This document shows, in pieces, positions 25,728 to 34,032 of a stretch of DNA of 64,000 nucleotides. The DNA comes from Streptomyces camponoticapitis. GTDB taxonomy: Bacteria; Actinomycetota; Actinomycetes; Streptomycetales; Streptomycetaceae. A program made the position numbers and the translations under genes. The stretch covers positions 1 through 64,000 of the forward strand of contig NZ_BMMV01000015.1 of NCBI RefSeq assembly GCF_014646115.1, read 5' to 3'. Positions within the stretch are counted from its first letter, which is position 1, and the number at the start of each line of letters is the position of its first letter. A model generated the notes under the pieces. That model saw only the letters and a program-made list of their open reading frames with translations. It made no database searches and was not told where the DNA came from.

Positions 25728-25796
25728 GGTCCGGAGCGTGTTAGGAAAGTGCCTGACAACGTGCCCGATACACATCAAGTACCCCAGGAGGTCACC

Positions 25797-26471
25797 GTGT
25801 TGATCCGGACCAGGAGCGGACGCGCCCTCCGGCCTGTCGTGGCATCGGTGGCCATGGCGGCCCTACTCGCCCTGGGGGCCTGCGACTCGGGCGACGACGG
25901 CAAGAAGAGCGAGACCAAGAGCGCCACGGGACAGGTGGTCGCCCCCGGCAAGCCGGGCGAGAAGTCCAGGACCCTCTCCCCCGAGGAAGCGGCGAAGGAG
26001 ATCCCGGACAACACGCCCAACTCGTCCGACTACGGCTACGCGACGATGATGATCCAGCACCACGGCCAGGCGCTGGTGATGACCGAACTCGCCCCGGACC
26101 GTGCCGGGTCCAGCAAGGTCAAGCGGCTCGCCGAGCGCATCTCCGCGTCGCAGAAACCGGAGATCGGCGCGATGGAGGGATGGCTGAAGCTCAACGGCGG
26201 CGAGGAGAAGGCGGAGAAGGAAGGCGGCCACGACCACGGCGGGATGGACATGCCGGGCATGGCCACCGACGCCCAGCTGGCGAAGCTCCGGGCAGCGAAG
26301 GGGAAGGCGTTCGACGACCTCTTCATCAGCCTGATGGTCACGCACCACCAGGGCGCGGTCACGATGGCCACCGAGGCCCTCTCCGGCGGCAACAACGTCC
26401 AACTCGAAGAGATGGCAAGCGATGTGATCGCGCAGCAGACGTCCGAGATCAACCGGATGCGCTCGCTGTAA
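25797..26471 (+). CDS. DUF305 exported lipoprotein
   Basis: The 224-residue protein has a lipoprotein signal ending LALGAC (Cys near residue 28). Its DUF305 four-helix domain has the two His motifs MMIQHHGQALVM and THHQGAVTMATEAL, plus a His/Met-rich insert GGHDHGGMDMPGM. The latter suggests binding of copper or another soft metal, as described for some DUF305 proteins. The GTG at 25797 follows AGGAGG by 5 bases. It is divergent from the LVIVD gene. Confidence 0.88.
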   Translation: MLIRTRSGRALRPVVASVAMAALLALGACDSGDDGKKSETKSATGQVVAPGKPGEKSRTLSPEEAAKEIPDNTPNSSDYGYATMMIQHHGQALVMTELAPDRAGSSKVKRLAERISASQKPEIGAMEGWLKLNGGEEKAEKEGGHDHGGMDMPGMATDAQLAKLRAAKGKAFDDLFISLMVTHHQGAVTMATEALSGGNNVQLEEMASDVIAQQTSEINRMRSL

Positions 26472-26480
26472 CGCGTCTAC

Positions 26481-26504
26481 GGCGGCCTTCCGCACGGCCG
26501 CCGC
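26481..26504. terminator. Hairpin terminator between DUF305 and DUF6214-like genes
   Basis: CGGCGGCC (26481-26488) pairs with GGCCGCCG (26497-26504) over an 8-nt loop. It lies in the 49-bp gap between convergent genes. Confidence 0.55.
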
Positions 26505-26520
26505 GGCTCCTCGTCGCGGG

Positions 26521-27261
26521 TCAGCGGCGGCGGTGACGCGGAGTCAGATAGCCGTCGTCGCGGGCGCTCGCGATGATGCTGAGCGATTTGCGGCGCCCGT
26601 ACCCCGTCGCGCACATCACCGCGAGGACCGGGTCCTGGCCCAACTGCTGCGCCCTGCGGTACGTCTCCGCCACCCCTCGCCGGTCCGCCCGGTCCGCCCG
26701 GTCCGACGAGGCGGAGTCGTCGGCGCGGTGCCGGCCGCCGGGCCGGGGATCGTCCTCCGGAGGCTCCGCGCCGGTGTCCGAGGGGCCGCCCTCGTACTCG
26801 TAACCCTCGCCCTCCCGCGTCACGGCGACCACCGGGTCGGCCGCGGGGGGCACGTCCTTCACCGCCGCTGTCGGGACGGCCGCCGCCGTGTCGCCGGCGA
26901 CCGGGTCGGCCTCCACATGGTGCTGTCCCGCCACCACCCGGCAGGCGTATTCGAGCGGCGCCTCGATCCAGTGGCCCAGCTCGGTCAGGTCGTCCAGCGG
27001 CAGCGGCGGATCGGCCTGCGCGTCCTCGACCGCGATGACCCCGTCCCGCAGGACGGCGAGTACGTCGACGCGGGCCCCGTCGGGGAACGTCAGGCGGATG
27101 TCGACCCAGGGCGGTACCAGTTCGTGTCTCGGAAGTTCGCACCGGCCGCCCGGTGGGGTGTCGCAGGTGACGGTGCCATACCCCTGCACCTCCCACCGGG
27201 GCCAGAGAGGTGTCGCGGGCTCAGCGGCGGAAGTCATCTCAAGTTCTGACACATTCACCAC
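26521..27261 (-). CDS. Conserved actinobacterial protein, DUF6214-like
   Basis: The 246-residue cytoplasmic protein has an N-terminal domain (about 20-110) with VDIRLTFPDGARVDVLAVLR and DPPLPLDDLTELGHWIEAPL, which I associate with DUF6214. A disordered acidic linker follows, including short Asp-Arg-Ala repeats. The basic C-terminal segment is GVAETYRRAQQLGQDPVLAV, then MCATGYGRRKSLSIIASARD. The tail looks like a small helix-turn-helix, so DNA binding is possible. The start is uncertain among a GTG pair at 27261-27256 and an internal ATG. Confidence 0.6.
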   Translation of the reverse strand: MVNVSELEMTSAAEPATPLWPRWEVQGYGTVTCDTPPGGRCELPRHELVPPWVDIRLTFPDGARVDVLAVLRDGVIAVEDAQADPPLPLDDLTELGHWIEAPLEYACRVVAGQHHVEADPVAGDTAAAVPTAAVKDVPPAADPVVAVTREGEGYEYEGGPSDTGAEPPEDDPRPGGRHRADDSASSDRADRADRRGVAETYRRAQQLGQDPVLAVMCATGYGRRKSLSIIASARDDGYLTPRHRRR

Positions 27262-27441
27262 TTAATCAGGCAATTCTGCCCTCTCGCTGTGGCACACCCG
27301 CCGTCGGCGCGCATCGCACTCGGTCAGCGCACTGGCGTACCTCCCACCGGGCGCGGACACCCGCGACGCGACGGCTCCGCGTACTCCCCAGCCCACCATG
27401 CCGGTGCGATGCTGGAAGTCTCCTGCCGGAAGGAGTGCGCC

Positions 27442-28836
27442 GTGCCGCGCATCGCCGTCGTCGGATCGGGCCCCAGCGGGGTCTACACCGCCCAGGCCCT
27501 CGTCCAGCAGTCGTCGGTCCCCGGCATCCTGGTGGATGTCCTGGACCGGCTCCCCGCCCCGTACGGGCTGGTGCGCTACGGCGTCGCGCCCGACCACGAG
27601 AAGATCAAGTCGCTCCAGAACACGCTGCGTTCGGTGCTGGAGCACGAACGCGTCCGCTTCCTGGGGAACGTCGAGATCGGCGCGCACGGCCTCACGCCCG
27701 AACGGCTCCTCGGGCTCTACCACGCGGTCGTCTACTGCGTCGGCGCCGCCCGGGACCGCCGGCTCGGCATCCCCGGTGAGGAGCTGGCGGGCAGCCACTC
27801 GGCGACCGACTTCGTCTCCTGGTACAGCGCGCACCCCGACGCCGTGCCCGCGGGCTTCGGGCTCGGTACGCGCTCGGTCGTGGTGATCGGCGTGGGCAAT
27901 GTCGCCGTCGACGTGGCGCGGGTCCTGGCCCGTGGCGCGGAGGACTTCCGGCCGACCGACGTGCCGCACCCGGCGCTCGGCGCGCTGGCCGGGAGCGCGG
28001 TCAGGGACGTGCACATGGTGGGCAGACGCGGACCGTCGCAGGCGAAGTTCACCACGAAGGAACTGCGTGAACTGGGCGCGCTCCCCTCGGCCGAGGTACG
28101 CGTGGAGCCCGCCGACCTGGCGCTCGATCCGGCGTACGCCCCGGCCCCGGCGGCCCCCACCGGGACCGGGCCGCCCGCGCGGCCTCTGGCCGCCGTCAAC
28201 CGGCGCAACGTCGAGGTCGTACGCGGCTGGGCCGGCGCTCCCGATCAGGGCCGGGCCCGCCGCATCCACCTGCGGTTCTTCCTGCGCCCCGTGGAGCTGC
28301 TCGGTGCCGGCGGACGTGTGACGGCCGTACGGTTCGAGCGCACCGCTCCCGACGGGCAGGGCGGGGTGCGGGGCACCGGGGCGTACGAGGACATCGAGGC
28401 AGGGCTCGTACTGAGGGCGGTCGGCTACCGGGGTGTGCCGCTCGCCGGGCTGCCCTTCGACGAGACGACGGGCACGGTGCCGCATCTGGCGGGGCGGGTG
28501 CTGCGGCACGGGGTGGCATCGCCCGGGGAGTACGTGGCGGGCTGGATCAAGCGCGGTCCGACCGGGGTGATCGGCACCAATCGCGCCTGCGCCAAGGAGA
28601 CAGTCGCCTCGCTCCTCGCGGACGGGCCGGGACTGGCCGTCCGCGAGATCACCGGGGATCCGCTCGACGCGTTCCGTGCGGCCGGGCTCCGGCCGGTCGA
28701 ATGGCCGGGCTGGCTGGCGATCGAGGACGCGGAGGCGGCGCTGGGTGCGGAGCTGGGGCGGCGGTCGGTGAAGATCCCGGACTGGGAGGGCCTGCTGGCG
28801 GCGGCACGTGGGAAGCGGGGACAGTCGGGCAGGTAG
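27442..28836 (+). CDS. Ferredoxin/adrenodoxin-type NADP reductase (FprA-like)
   Basis: The 464-residue flavoprotein has the FAD motif VVGSGPSGVYTAQAL (about 6-20), RLPAPYGLVRYGVAPDHEKI, the NADP motif VVIGVGNVAVDVARVL and late GWIKRGPTGVIGTNR. These are all hallmarks of adrenodoxin-reductase-like enzymes such as mycobacterial FprA. It passes electrons from NADPH to ferredoxins that feed P450s and others. The GTG at 27442 has AGGAG 6 bases upstream. It is monocistronic. Confidence 0.93.
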   Translation: MPRIAVVGSGPSGVYTAQALVQQSSVPGILVDVLDRLPAPYGLVRYGVAPDHEKIKSLQNTLRSVLEHERVRFLGNVEIGAHGLTPERLLGLYHAVVYCVGAARDRRLGIPGEELAGSHSATDFVSWYSAHPDAVPAGFGLGTRSVVVIGVGNVAVDVARVLARGAEDFRPTDVPHPALGALAGSAVRDVHMVGRRGPSQAKFTTKELRELGALPSAEVRVEPADLALDPAYAPAPAAPTGTGPPARPLAAVNRRNVEVVRGWAGAPDQGRARRIHLRFFLRPVELLGAGGRVTAVRFERTAPDGQGGVRGTGAYEDIEAGLVLRAVGYRGVPLAGLPFDETTGTVPHLAGRVLRHGVASPGEYVAGWIKRGPTGVIGTNRACAKETVASLLADGPGLAVREITGDPLDAFRAAGLRPVEWPGWLAIEDAEAALGAELGRRSVKIPDWEGLLAAARGKRGQSGR

Positions 28837-28910
28837 GCGGGGCTCATCGGCGGATGGCCGGGGTCCCGCCCGTCGGGCGGGACCGGACTGCTAGGGTGAG
28901 TTGTCGTCTC

Positions 28911-28955
28911 AGCCTCCTGTCTGTGCGGATTCCGATCCGCCGGGGAGGCTTTTTT
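28911..28955 (+). terminator. Terminator/attenuator hairpin with T6 tract in the leader of the aldo/keto reductase gene
   Basis: AGCCTCC (28911-28917) pairs with GGAGGCT (28944-28950), enclosing an inner perfect hairpin GCGGAT-TCCG-ATCCGC (28925-28940). Six T residues (28950-28955) follow. The structure lies 74 bp after the FprA-like gene and 74 bp before the next ATG. A -10-like TAGGGT (28892-28897) precedes it, so it could terminate the upstream transcript or attenuate a short leader. Confidence 0.65.
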
Positions 28956-29028
28956 CATGCCCGGATCCGGCACGTGCCCGGCCGGGCGGACGGTCCGACC
29001 ACACCCGCCCTTCCCGCAGAGGAGATCC

Positions 29029-29943
29029 ATGTCCGACACGCGTGCGCGCCCCGCGACGGCCGCAGGTACCTGGCAGCTCGGCGACCTGACCGTCAACCGC
29101 GTCGGCTTCGGCGCCATGCGACTGACCGGCGGCATTCCGTTCGGTCCCGGTGGCCGGCGGAGCGACCGCGAGAGGTCGATCGCCGTGCTGCGGCGGGCCG
29201 TCGAGCTCGGGGTGAACCACATCGACACCGCCGCCTTCTACTTCTCCGCGACGCGCTCCGCCAACGAGCTGATCAACGCCGCGCTCGCGCCGTACCCCGA
29301 CGATCTGGTCATCACCAGCAAGGTCTGGCCGGGCAGGGACCCCTCCGGCGACTGGTGGTGGGCCGAGCCGGAGCAGTTGCGCGGTCAGGTCGAGGAGAAC
29401 CTGCGCCAGCTCGGCCGTGACCATCTGGACGTGGTGAATCTGCGTCTGCCGCGGAGCTGGGCGTCCCGCTCCGTCGCCGAGCACTTCGGCGCACTCGCGG
29501 AGCTGCGGGACGCCGGGCTCGTCCGTCATCTCGGCGTCTCGAACGTCACCGCCGGGCAGCTGGCCGAGGCCCGGACGATCGCGCCCGTCGTCTGCGTGCA
29601 GAACCCCTACAGCGTGGACGCGCCGGGCGCGCAGCGGGAACTCCTGCGGGAGTGCGGTGACCTGGGGATCGCCTTCGTACCGTTCTTCGCGATCGCGGGC
29701 GCCCGGCGCGAGGCGGGCGCCGGCGCGACGGAGGACGGGGCGGTGCTCCAGGTCGCGCGCGCGCACGGCGCCTCGCCCGCGCAGATACGGCTGGCCTGGA
29801 CGCTGGCGCAGGGCGCGCACGTCCTGGCCATCCCCGGTACCGGCGATCCGGAGCATCTCGTGGAGAACGTGGCGGCCGGTGCGATCCGGCTCTCGGACGA
29901 GGAGATCGCACGCCTCGGGAAGGTCCGTCAGGGCGCCGGGTAA
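29029..29943 (+). CDS. Aldo/keto reductase
   Basis: The 304-residue TIM-barrel NADPH enzyme has GFGAMRLTGG near the N-terminus and HIDTAAFYF, which carries the catalytic Asp and Tyr. TSKVWPG carries the Lys, DVVNLRLP lies at the usual His position, and a late PGTGDPEHLVENVAA binds NADP. It reduces carbonyls; the substrate is unknown. GAGGAG precedes the ATG at 29029. The Asn-Leu-Arg replacement of the catalytic His is common in this bacterial subgroup. Confidence 0.88.
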   Translation: MSDTRARPATAAGTWQLGDLTVNRVGFGAMRLTGGIPFGPGGRRSDRERSIAVLRRAVELGVNHIDTAAFYFSATRSANELINAALAPYPDDLVITSKVWPGRDPSGDWWWAEPEQLRGQVEENLRQLGRDHLDVVNLRLPRSWASRSVAEHFGALAELRDAGLVRHLGVSNVTAGQLAEARTIAPVVCVQNPYSVDAPGAQRELLRECGDLGIAFVPFFAIAGARREAGAGATEDGAVLQVARAHGASPAQIRLAWTLAQGAHVLAIPGTGDPEHLVENVAAGAIRLSDEEIARLGKVRQGAG

Positions 29944-30092
29944 GCAGAAGGCCGCCGGGCGGTGGTCCCCCCGACCCCGGCCTTCGCACGCGGCCGCCGC
30001 CGGCAGGGCGGCCGCGTCCGGAGGCCCGTTGTCAGTGGGTGGGTGCAGACTGACCGGAGTCTGGGACAACGGCGTCTTCGGAGGTACCCGCC

Positions 30093-31181
30093 ATGACTAC
30101 CGACGTACTGCTCACCGTGGGCACACGCAAAGGACTCTTCATCGGCCGCAGGCGCGGCGGGCGGTGGGAGCTCGACGGACCGCACTTCAACGCGCAGGCG
30201 GTCTACTCGATCGGGATCGACACCCGTCATCCCGTGCCGCGCCTGCTGGTCGGCGGCGACAGCGCGCACTGGGGCCCGTCCGTGTTCCACTCCGACGATC
30301 TCGGTGCGAGCTGGACCGAACCCAGCGTGCCGGCGGTGAAGTTCCCCAAGGACACCGGTGCGTCGCTGGAGCGGGTCTGGCAGCTCCATCCGGCGGGCCC
30401 CGCCGCGCCGGACGTCGTGTACGCGGGCTCCGAGCCGGCCGCGCTGTTCCGGTCCGACGACCGGGGGGAGACCTTCGAGCTGGTCCGGCCGCTGTGGGAG
30501 CACCCGACGCGTTCGGAGTGGGTGCCGGGCGGTGGCGGCGAGGCCGTGCACACGGTGGTGACCGACCCCAGGGACGCGGACGCGGTGACGGTCGCGGTGT
30601 CGACGGCGGGGGTGTTCCGCTCGCGTGACGGCGGCGCGAGCTGGGCGCCCTCCAACAAGGGCGTGTCGGCGGTCTTCCTGCCCGATCCCGACCCGGAGTT
30701 CGGCCAGTGCGTCCACAAGATCGCGCGGGACGCGGTCGATCCGGACCGGCTCTACCTCCAGAACCACTGGGGCGTGTTCCGCAGCGACGACGCGGGCGCC
30801 AACTGGAAGGACGTCGGCTCCGGTCTGCCGTCCGACTTCGGCTTCGCCGTCGCGGCCCATCCGCACCGGGGCGACGTGGCGTACGTCTTCCCGATCCAGG
30901 CCGACTCCGACCGGGTCCCCGCCGGCCGGCGCTGCCGGATCTACCGTACGAGCAATGCGGGCGAGACCTGGGAGGCCCTGGTCACGGGTCTGCCCGACGG
31001 CGACCACTTCGGGACGGTGCTGCGCGACGCGCTGTGCACGGACGACGCGGACCCGGCCGGTGTTTACTTCGGCAACCGCAACGGCGAGGTGTACGCGAGC
31101 GCGGACGACGGCGACAGCTGGCAGCAGCTCGCCTCGCACCTTCCCGATGTCCTCTGTGTCCGGGCGGCGGTCCTTGGCTGA
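30093..31181 (+). CDS. Asp-box (BNR) beta-propeller protein, cytoplasmic
   Basis: The 362-residue protein has at least six Asp-box motifs: SDDLGASW, SDDRGETF, SRDGGASW, SDDAGANW, TSNAGETW and SADDGDSW. This marks a sialidase/VPS10-like propeller. No signal peptide or transmembrane helix is present, and the Arg triad of sialidases is not apparent. Enzyme activity is therefore unproven and a binding role is possible. GGAGG precedes the ATG. Confidence 0.8.
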   Translation: MTTDVLLTVGTRKGLFIGRRRGGRWELDGPHFNAQAVYSIGIDTRHPVPRLLVGGDSAHWGPSVFHSDDLGASWTEPSVPAVKFPKDTGASLERVWQLHPAGPAAPDVVYAGSEPAALFRSDDRGETFELVRPLWEHPTRSEWVPGGGGEAVHTVVTDPRDADAVTVAVSTAGVFRSRDGGASWAPSNKGVSAVFLPDPDPEFGQCVHKIARDAVDPDRLYLQNHWGVFRSDDAGANWKDVGSGLPSDFGFAVAAHPHRGDVAYVFPIQADSDRVPAGRRCRIYRTSNAGETWEALVTGLPDGDHFGTVLRDALCTDDADPAGVYFGNRNGEVYASADDGDSWQQLASHLPDVLCVRAAVLG

Positions 31182-31185
31182 TTCG

Positions 31186-31216
31186 TTGATCACGAAGACC
31201 GACGGCGCATTAGAGT
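31186..31216 (+). promoter_or_regulatory. Candidate promoter of a leaderless ung transcript
   Basis: TTGATC (31186-31191) and TAGAGT (31211-31216) are -35/-10-like with a 19-bp spacer. The GTG start codon at 31225 is 8 bases after the -10, and no Shine-Dalgarno sequence is visible. The mRNA would begin at or next to the start codon. Confidence 0.5.
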
Positions 31217-31224
31217 GACGCCCC

Positions 31225-31899
31225 GTGGCACGTGAACTCAAAGAAATCGTCGAGTCCGGATGGGCCGACGCCCTCGCCCCTGTGGCCCAACGCATCACCG
31301 CGATGGGCGACTTCCTCCGTGCGGAGATCGCCGCGGGACGCACCTATCTGCCTGCCGGGCCGAATGTGCTGCGCGCTTTCCAGCAGCCGTTCGACGAGGT
31401 GCGGGTCCTGATCGTCGGTCAGGATCCTTACCCCACACCGGGACACGCGGTCGGGCTGAGCTTCTCGGTCGCCCCCGAGGTGCGGCCGGTGCCGGGCAGT
31501 CTGGACAACATCTTCCGGGAGATGCACGCGGACATCGGGGCGCCCCGGCCGTCCAACGGGGATCTCACGCCGTGGGCCCGGCAGGGTGTGCTGTTGCTCA
31601 ACAGGGCGCTCACCACAGCTCCCCGTAAGCCGGCTGCGCACCGGGGCAAGGGCTGGGAAGAGGTCACCGAGCAGGCCATCCGGGCGCTGGTGGCCCGGGA
31701 CAAGCCGCTGGTGTCCATCCTGTGGGGCCGTGACGCCCGCAATCTGCGTCCGCTTCTGGGCCGGTTCCCCGCGATCGAGTCGTCGCACCCCTCCCCCATG
31801 TCGGCGGACCGGGGCTTCTTCGGTTCGCGTCCGTTCAGCCGCGCGAACGAACTCCTCGTCCAGCAGGGCGCGCAGCCGGTCGACTGGCCGCTGCCGTGA
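31225..31899 (+). CDS. ung: Uracil-DNA glycosylase, family 1
   Basis: The 224-residue enzyme removes uracil from DNA in base excision repair. The water-activating motif GQDPYPTPGHAVGLSFSV (Asp67) and the DNA-intercalation motif HPSPMSADRGFFGS near residues 190-203 are complete. LLNRALTT is also present. Length is as expected. It overlaps the next gene by 4 bases (GTGA). The start lacks a ribosome site; see the upstream promoter entry. Confidence 0.96.
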   Translation: MARELKEIVESGWADALAPVAQRITAMGDFLRAEIAAGRTYLPAGPNVLRAFQQPFDEVRVLIVGQDPYPTPGHAVGLSFSVAPEVRPVPGSLDNIFREMHADIGAPRPSNGDLTPWARQGVLLLNRALTTAPRKPAAHRGKGWEEVTEQAIRALVARDKPLVSILWGRDARNLRPLLGRFPAIESSHPSPMSADRGFFGSRPFSRANELLVQQGAQPVDWPLP

Positions 31900-32900
31900 G
31901 CTGGGTGCTCGGCGTCGACTCGGGCGGGTCCGGGCTGCGGATCGCTCTCGGGGCGGTGGACGAGGCCGCGGGCATCCTGGCGGACGGTGTCGCGGAGGTC
32001 CGGACGGTCGGCACCGCCGTGTCCGCCGAGCCTGTCCGCACCGGCTCTTCCGGGATCGATCCGGACCATTTGCTGGAGCAGTTGCTGCCCGCCGTGCGGA
32101 CCTTGCTCGCGCGTGAGGGCGCGGAGGCACCCGTGGCCGTCGCGGTCGGCGCGGCGGGCATGGCGACGCTCGGCGACGGGCTGCGCGCCGGCTTGCCCGG
32201 GGCGCTGGAAAGCGCCCTGGGAGTAAGCCGGTTGGCGCTCGCCGCTGACGCGGTCACCGCGTACGCGGGGGCGCTCGGCCAGCGTCCGGGTGCCGTCGTC
32301 GCCGCCGGTACGGGCATGATCGCGCTCGGCACCGATCTGACGGGCTGGCGTCGCGCGGACGGCTGGGGACATCTGCTCGGCGACTGCGGCGGCGGAGCTT
32401 GGATCGGCCGGGCGGGGCTGGAGGCGGCGATGCGCGCGTACGACGGGCGGCGCGGCGGTTCGGCCGCGCTGCTGTCCCGGACGGAAGCCGTGTTCGGCCC
32501 GGCGCCGGAGCTGCCGGGGCTCCTCTATCCGCGTACCGACCGGCCCGCCGTGCTCGCCTCCTTCGCCCCCGAGGTGGCCCGCTGCGCGGCGGACGACCCG
32601 GTCGCGGCGGGGATTCTCACCGAGGCCGCGCGGCACATCGCGGACGCGGCCGTCGCGGCGTGTCCGGGGGCGGAGGGATCCGAAGTGGCCCTGACGGGCG
32701 GGCTGTTCAAGATGGGCGACCCACTGCTCGTACCGCTGCGGGCGGAGTTGGCGCGGCGGCTGCCGCACGCGAGGTCGGTGTCGGCCCAGGGAGATCCGCT
32801 GGCGGGGGCTCTGCGGATCGCGGCGGCTCTCGCGACGGGTTCGTTTCGACTGCCGTGCGACGGACGGATGTTGTCCGTCCCGACAGAGCGGGACGAATAA
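31896..32900 (+). CDS. BadF/BadG/BcrA/BcrD-type kinase, N-acetylglucosamine kinase-like
   Basis: The 334-residue ASKHA-fold protein has phosphate-1 motif GVDSGGSGLRIALG at residues 5-18, adenosine-site AAGTGMIALG and GDCGGGAWIGRAGL. Family members phosphorylate N-acetylglucosamine or glucosamine with ATP. It starts at GTG 31896, overlapping ung by 4 bases and translationally coupled to it. No other amino-sugar gene is near. Confidence 0.82.
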   Translation: MSWVLGVDSGGSGLRIALGAVDEAAGILADGVAEVRTVGTAVSAEPVRTGSSGIDPDHLLEQLLPAVRTLLAREGAEAPVAVAVGAAGMATLGDGLRAGLPGALESALGVSRLALAADAVTAYAGALGQRPGAVVAAGTGMIALGTDLTGWRRADGWGHLLGDCGGGAWIGRAGLEAAMRAYDGRRGGSAALLSRTEAVFGPAPELPGLLYPRTDRPAVLASFAPEVARCAADDPVAAGILTEAARHIADAAVAACPGAEGSEVALTGGLFKMGDPLLVPLRAELARRLPHARSVSAQGDPLAGALRIAAALATGSFRLPCDGRMLSVPTERDE

Positions 32901-32981
32901 GGGTTAAGCATCATAGCGAAGAAATACGGACAGATGACGCACGACCGGACCCTCCCCGAACAGCCGACCCCACAAAACCAG

Positions 32982-32987
32982 TAGCAT
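32982..32987 (+). promoter_or_regulatory. -10-like hexamer of a probably leaderless CbiX-like gene
   Basis: TAGCAT ends 8 bases before the ATG at 32996 and no ribosome site precedes that ATG. A -35 element is not convincing. Confidence 0.35.
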
Positions 32988-32995
32988 TCGGCGCC

Positions 32996-33916
32996 ATGAG
33001 CTCCCCCACTGGGCCGGCACCCGGCCTGCCTGTACGAATGCCTCGACCTCGACAGTCGGGGCGGCACCGTCGACCCGAACCCGTGGCGGCGCCCGAGGGC
33101 GCGCCCACGCTTGTGCTGGCCATGCCCGGCATCCCCAGTGCCGAGGTGCGGAACCTCGGCGAGGAGGTCGTCAGCATCGCCCGTTCCGAGCTTCCGGGCC
33201 TGGACGCCCGGATCGGCTATCTGGACGGCGACGACGACGAGTACGCCGCGCTGAGCACGGTCCTGGCGCAGACCGGCGAGCAGCGTGTCGAGCGCTACGA
33301 GCTGGCGAAGGCCGCCGGCCGTGACGTCGCCGAGCCCGAGGGCATCTCGGCCGTTGTCGTGCCGCTGCTCGCGGGTCCCGACAACTCCCTGGTCAGGCGC
33401 ATACGTCAGGCCGTGGTGGACAGCAAGGCCGTGGCGGAGATGACCGAGGTCCTCGGTCCGCACCCGCTGCTCGCCGAGGCACTCCACGTGCGCCTGTCGG
33501 AGGCCGGGCTCGCCCGTGCCGACCGCGCGAGGCTCTTCACGGTGGCCACGGCCGCCGACGGCATCATCCTCGCGACGGTGGGCGGCGAGGAGGCCGTCCA
33601 GGCGGCCGGGATCACCGGGATGCTGCTGGCCGCGCGCCTCGCCGTGCCGGTCATGGCGGCGGCGCTCGACGACGACGGCGCGGTCTCCGCCATCGCCGAG
33701 CAGCTGCGCGAGTCCGGCTCGACGCAGCTGGCGCTCGCTCCGTACCTGATCGGACCCGAGCTGCCCGAGGGGCTGCTCGACGTCGCGCTCAAGGAGGCCG
33801 ACTGCGCCGCTTCCGAGTCGCTCGGCGCGTATCCGGCGGTCGGCAAGCTGGTGCTCTCGCAGTACACCAGCGCGCTGGGCATCTCGGCGCAGACGCAGAA
33901 CTCACCGGCGTCCTGA
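32996..33916 (+). CDS. CbiX/sirohydrochlorin chelatase-like protein
   Basis: The 306-residue protein has two similar halves. The first includes PTLVLAMPGIPSAEVRNLGE and AVVVPLLAGPDNSLVRRIRQ. The second includes ALAPYLIGPELPEGLLDVAL and a final GKLVLSQYTSALG. These resemble CbiX-type chelatase folds. However, the N-terminal motif usually reading AHGS is MPGI, so metal-chelatase activity is doubtful. The basic N-terminal tail (1-35) looks disordered. It is convergent with the lactonase gene and separated from it by a strong hairpin. Confidence 0.65.
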   Translation: MSSPTGPAPGLPVRMPRPRQSGRHRRPEPVAAPEGAPTLVLAMPGIPSAEVRNLGEEVVSIARSELPGLDARIGYLDGDDDEYAALSTVLAQTGEQRVERYELAKAAGRDVAEPEGISAVVVPLLAGPDNSLVRRIRQAVVDSKAVAEMTEVLGPHPLLAEALHVRLSEAGLARADRARLFTVATAADGIILATVGGEEAVQAAGITGMLLAARLAVPVMAAALDDDGAVSAIAEQLRESGSTQLALAPYLIGPELPEGLLDVALKEADCAASESLGAYPAVGKLVLSQYTSALGISAQTQNSPAS

Positions 33917-33968
33917 ACTCCGGGGTCCTGAACCGCGGTTCCACCCGGTGGTGCCGGTTCGTCCCCGG

Positions 33969-34004
33969 TCGCCGGACGGCCTGATCTCTCAGCCCGTCCG
34001 GCGA
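33969..34004. terminator. Bidirectional terminator, copy of a dispersed hairpin element
   Basis: TCGCCGGACGG (33969-33979) pairs with CCGTCCGGCGA (33994-34004) around a loop containing TGATCTCTCAG. It lies between convergent genes. Nearly the same arms and loop occur at 62753-62794. Confidence 0.7.
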
Positions 34005-34032
34005 TGGGGCGCGGCGCCGCCCGGCGGCGGTG

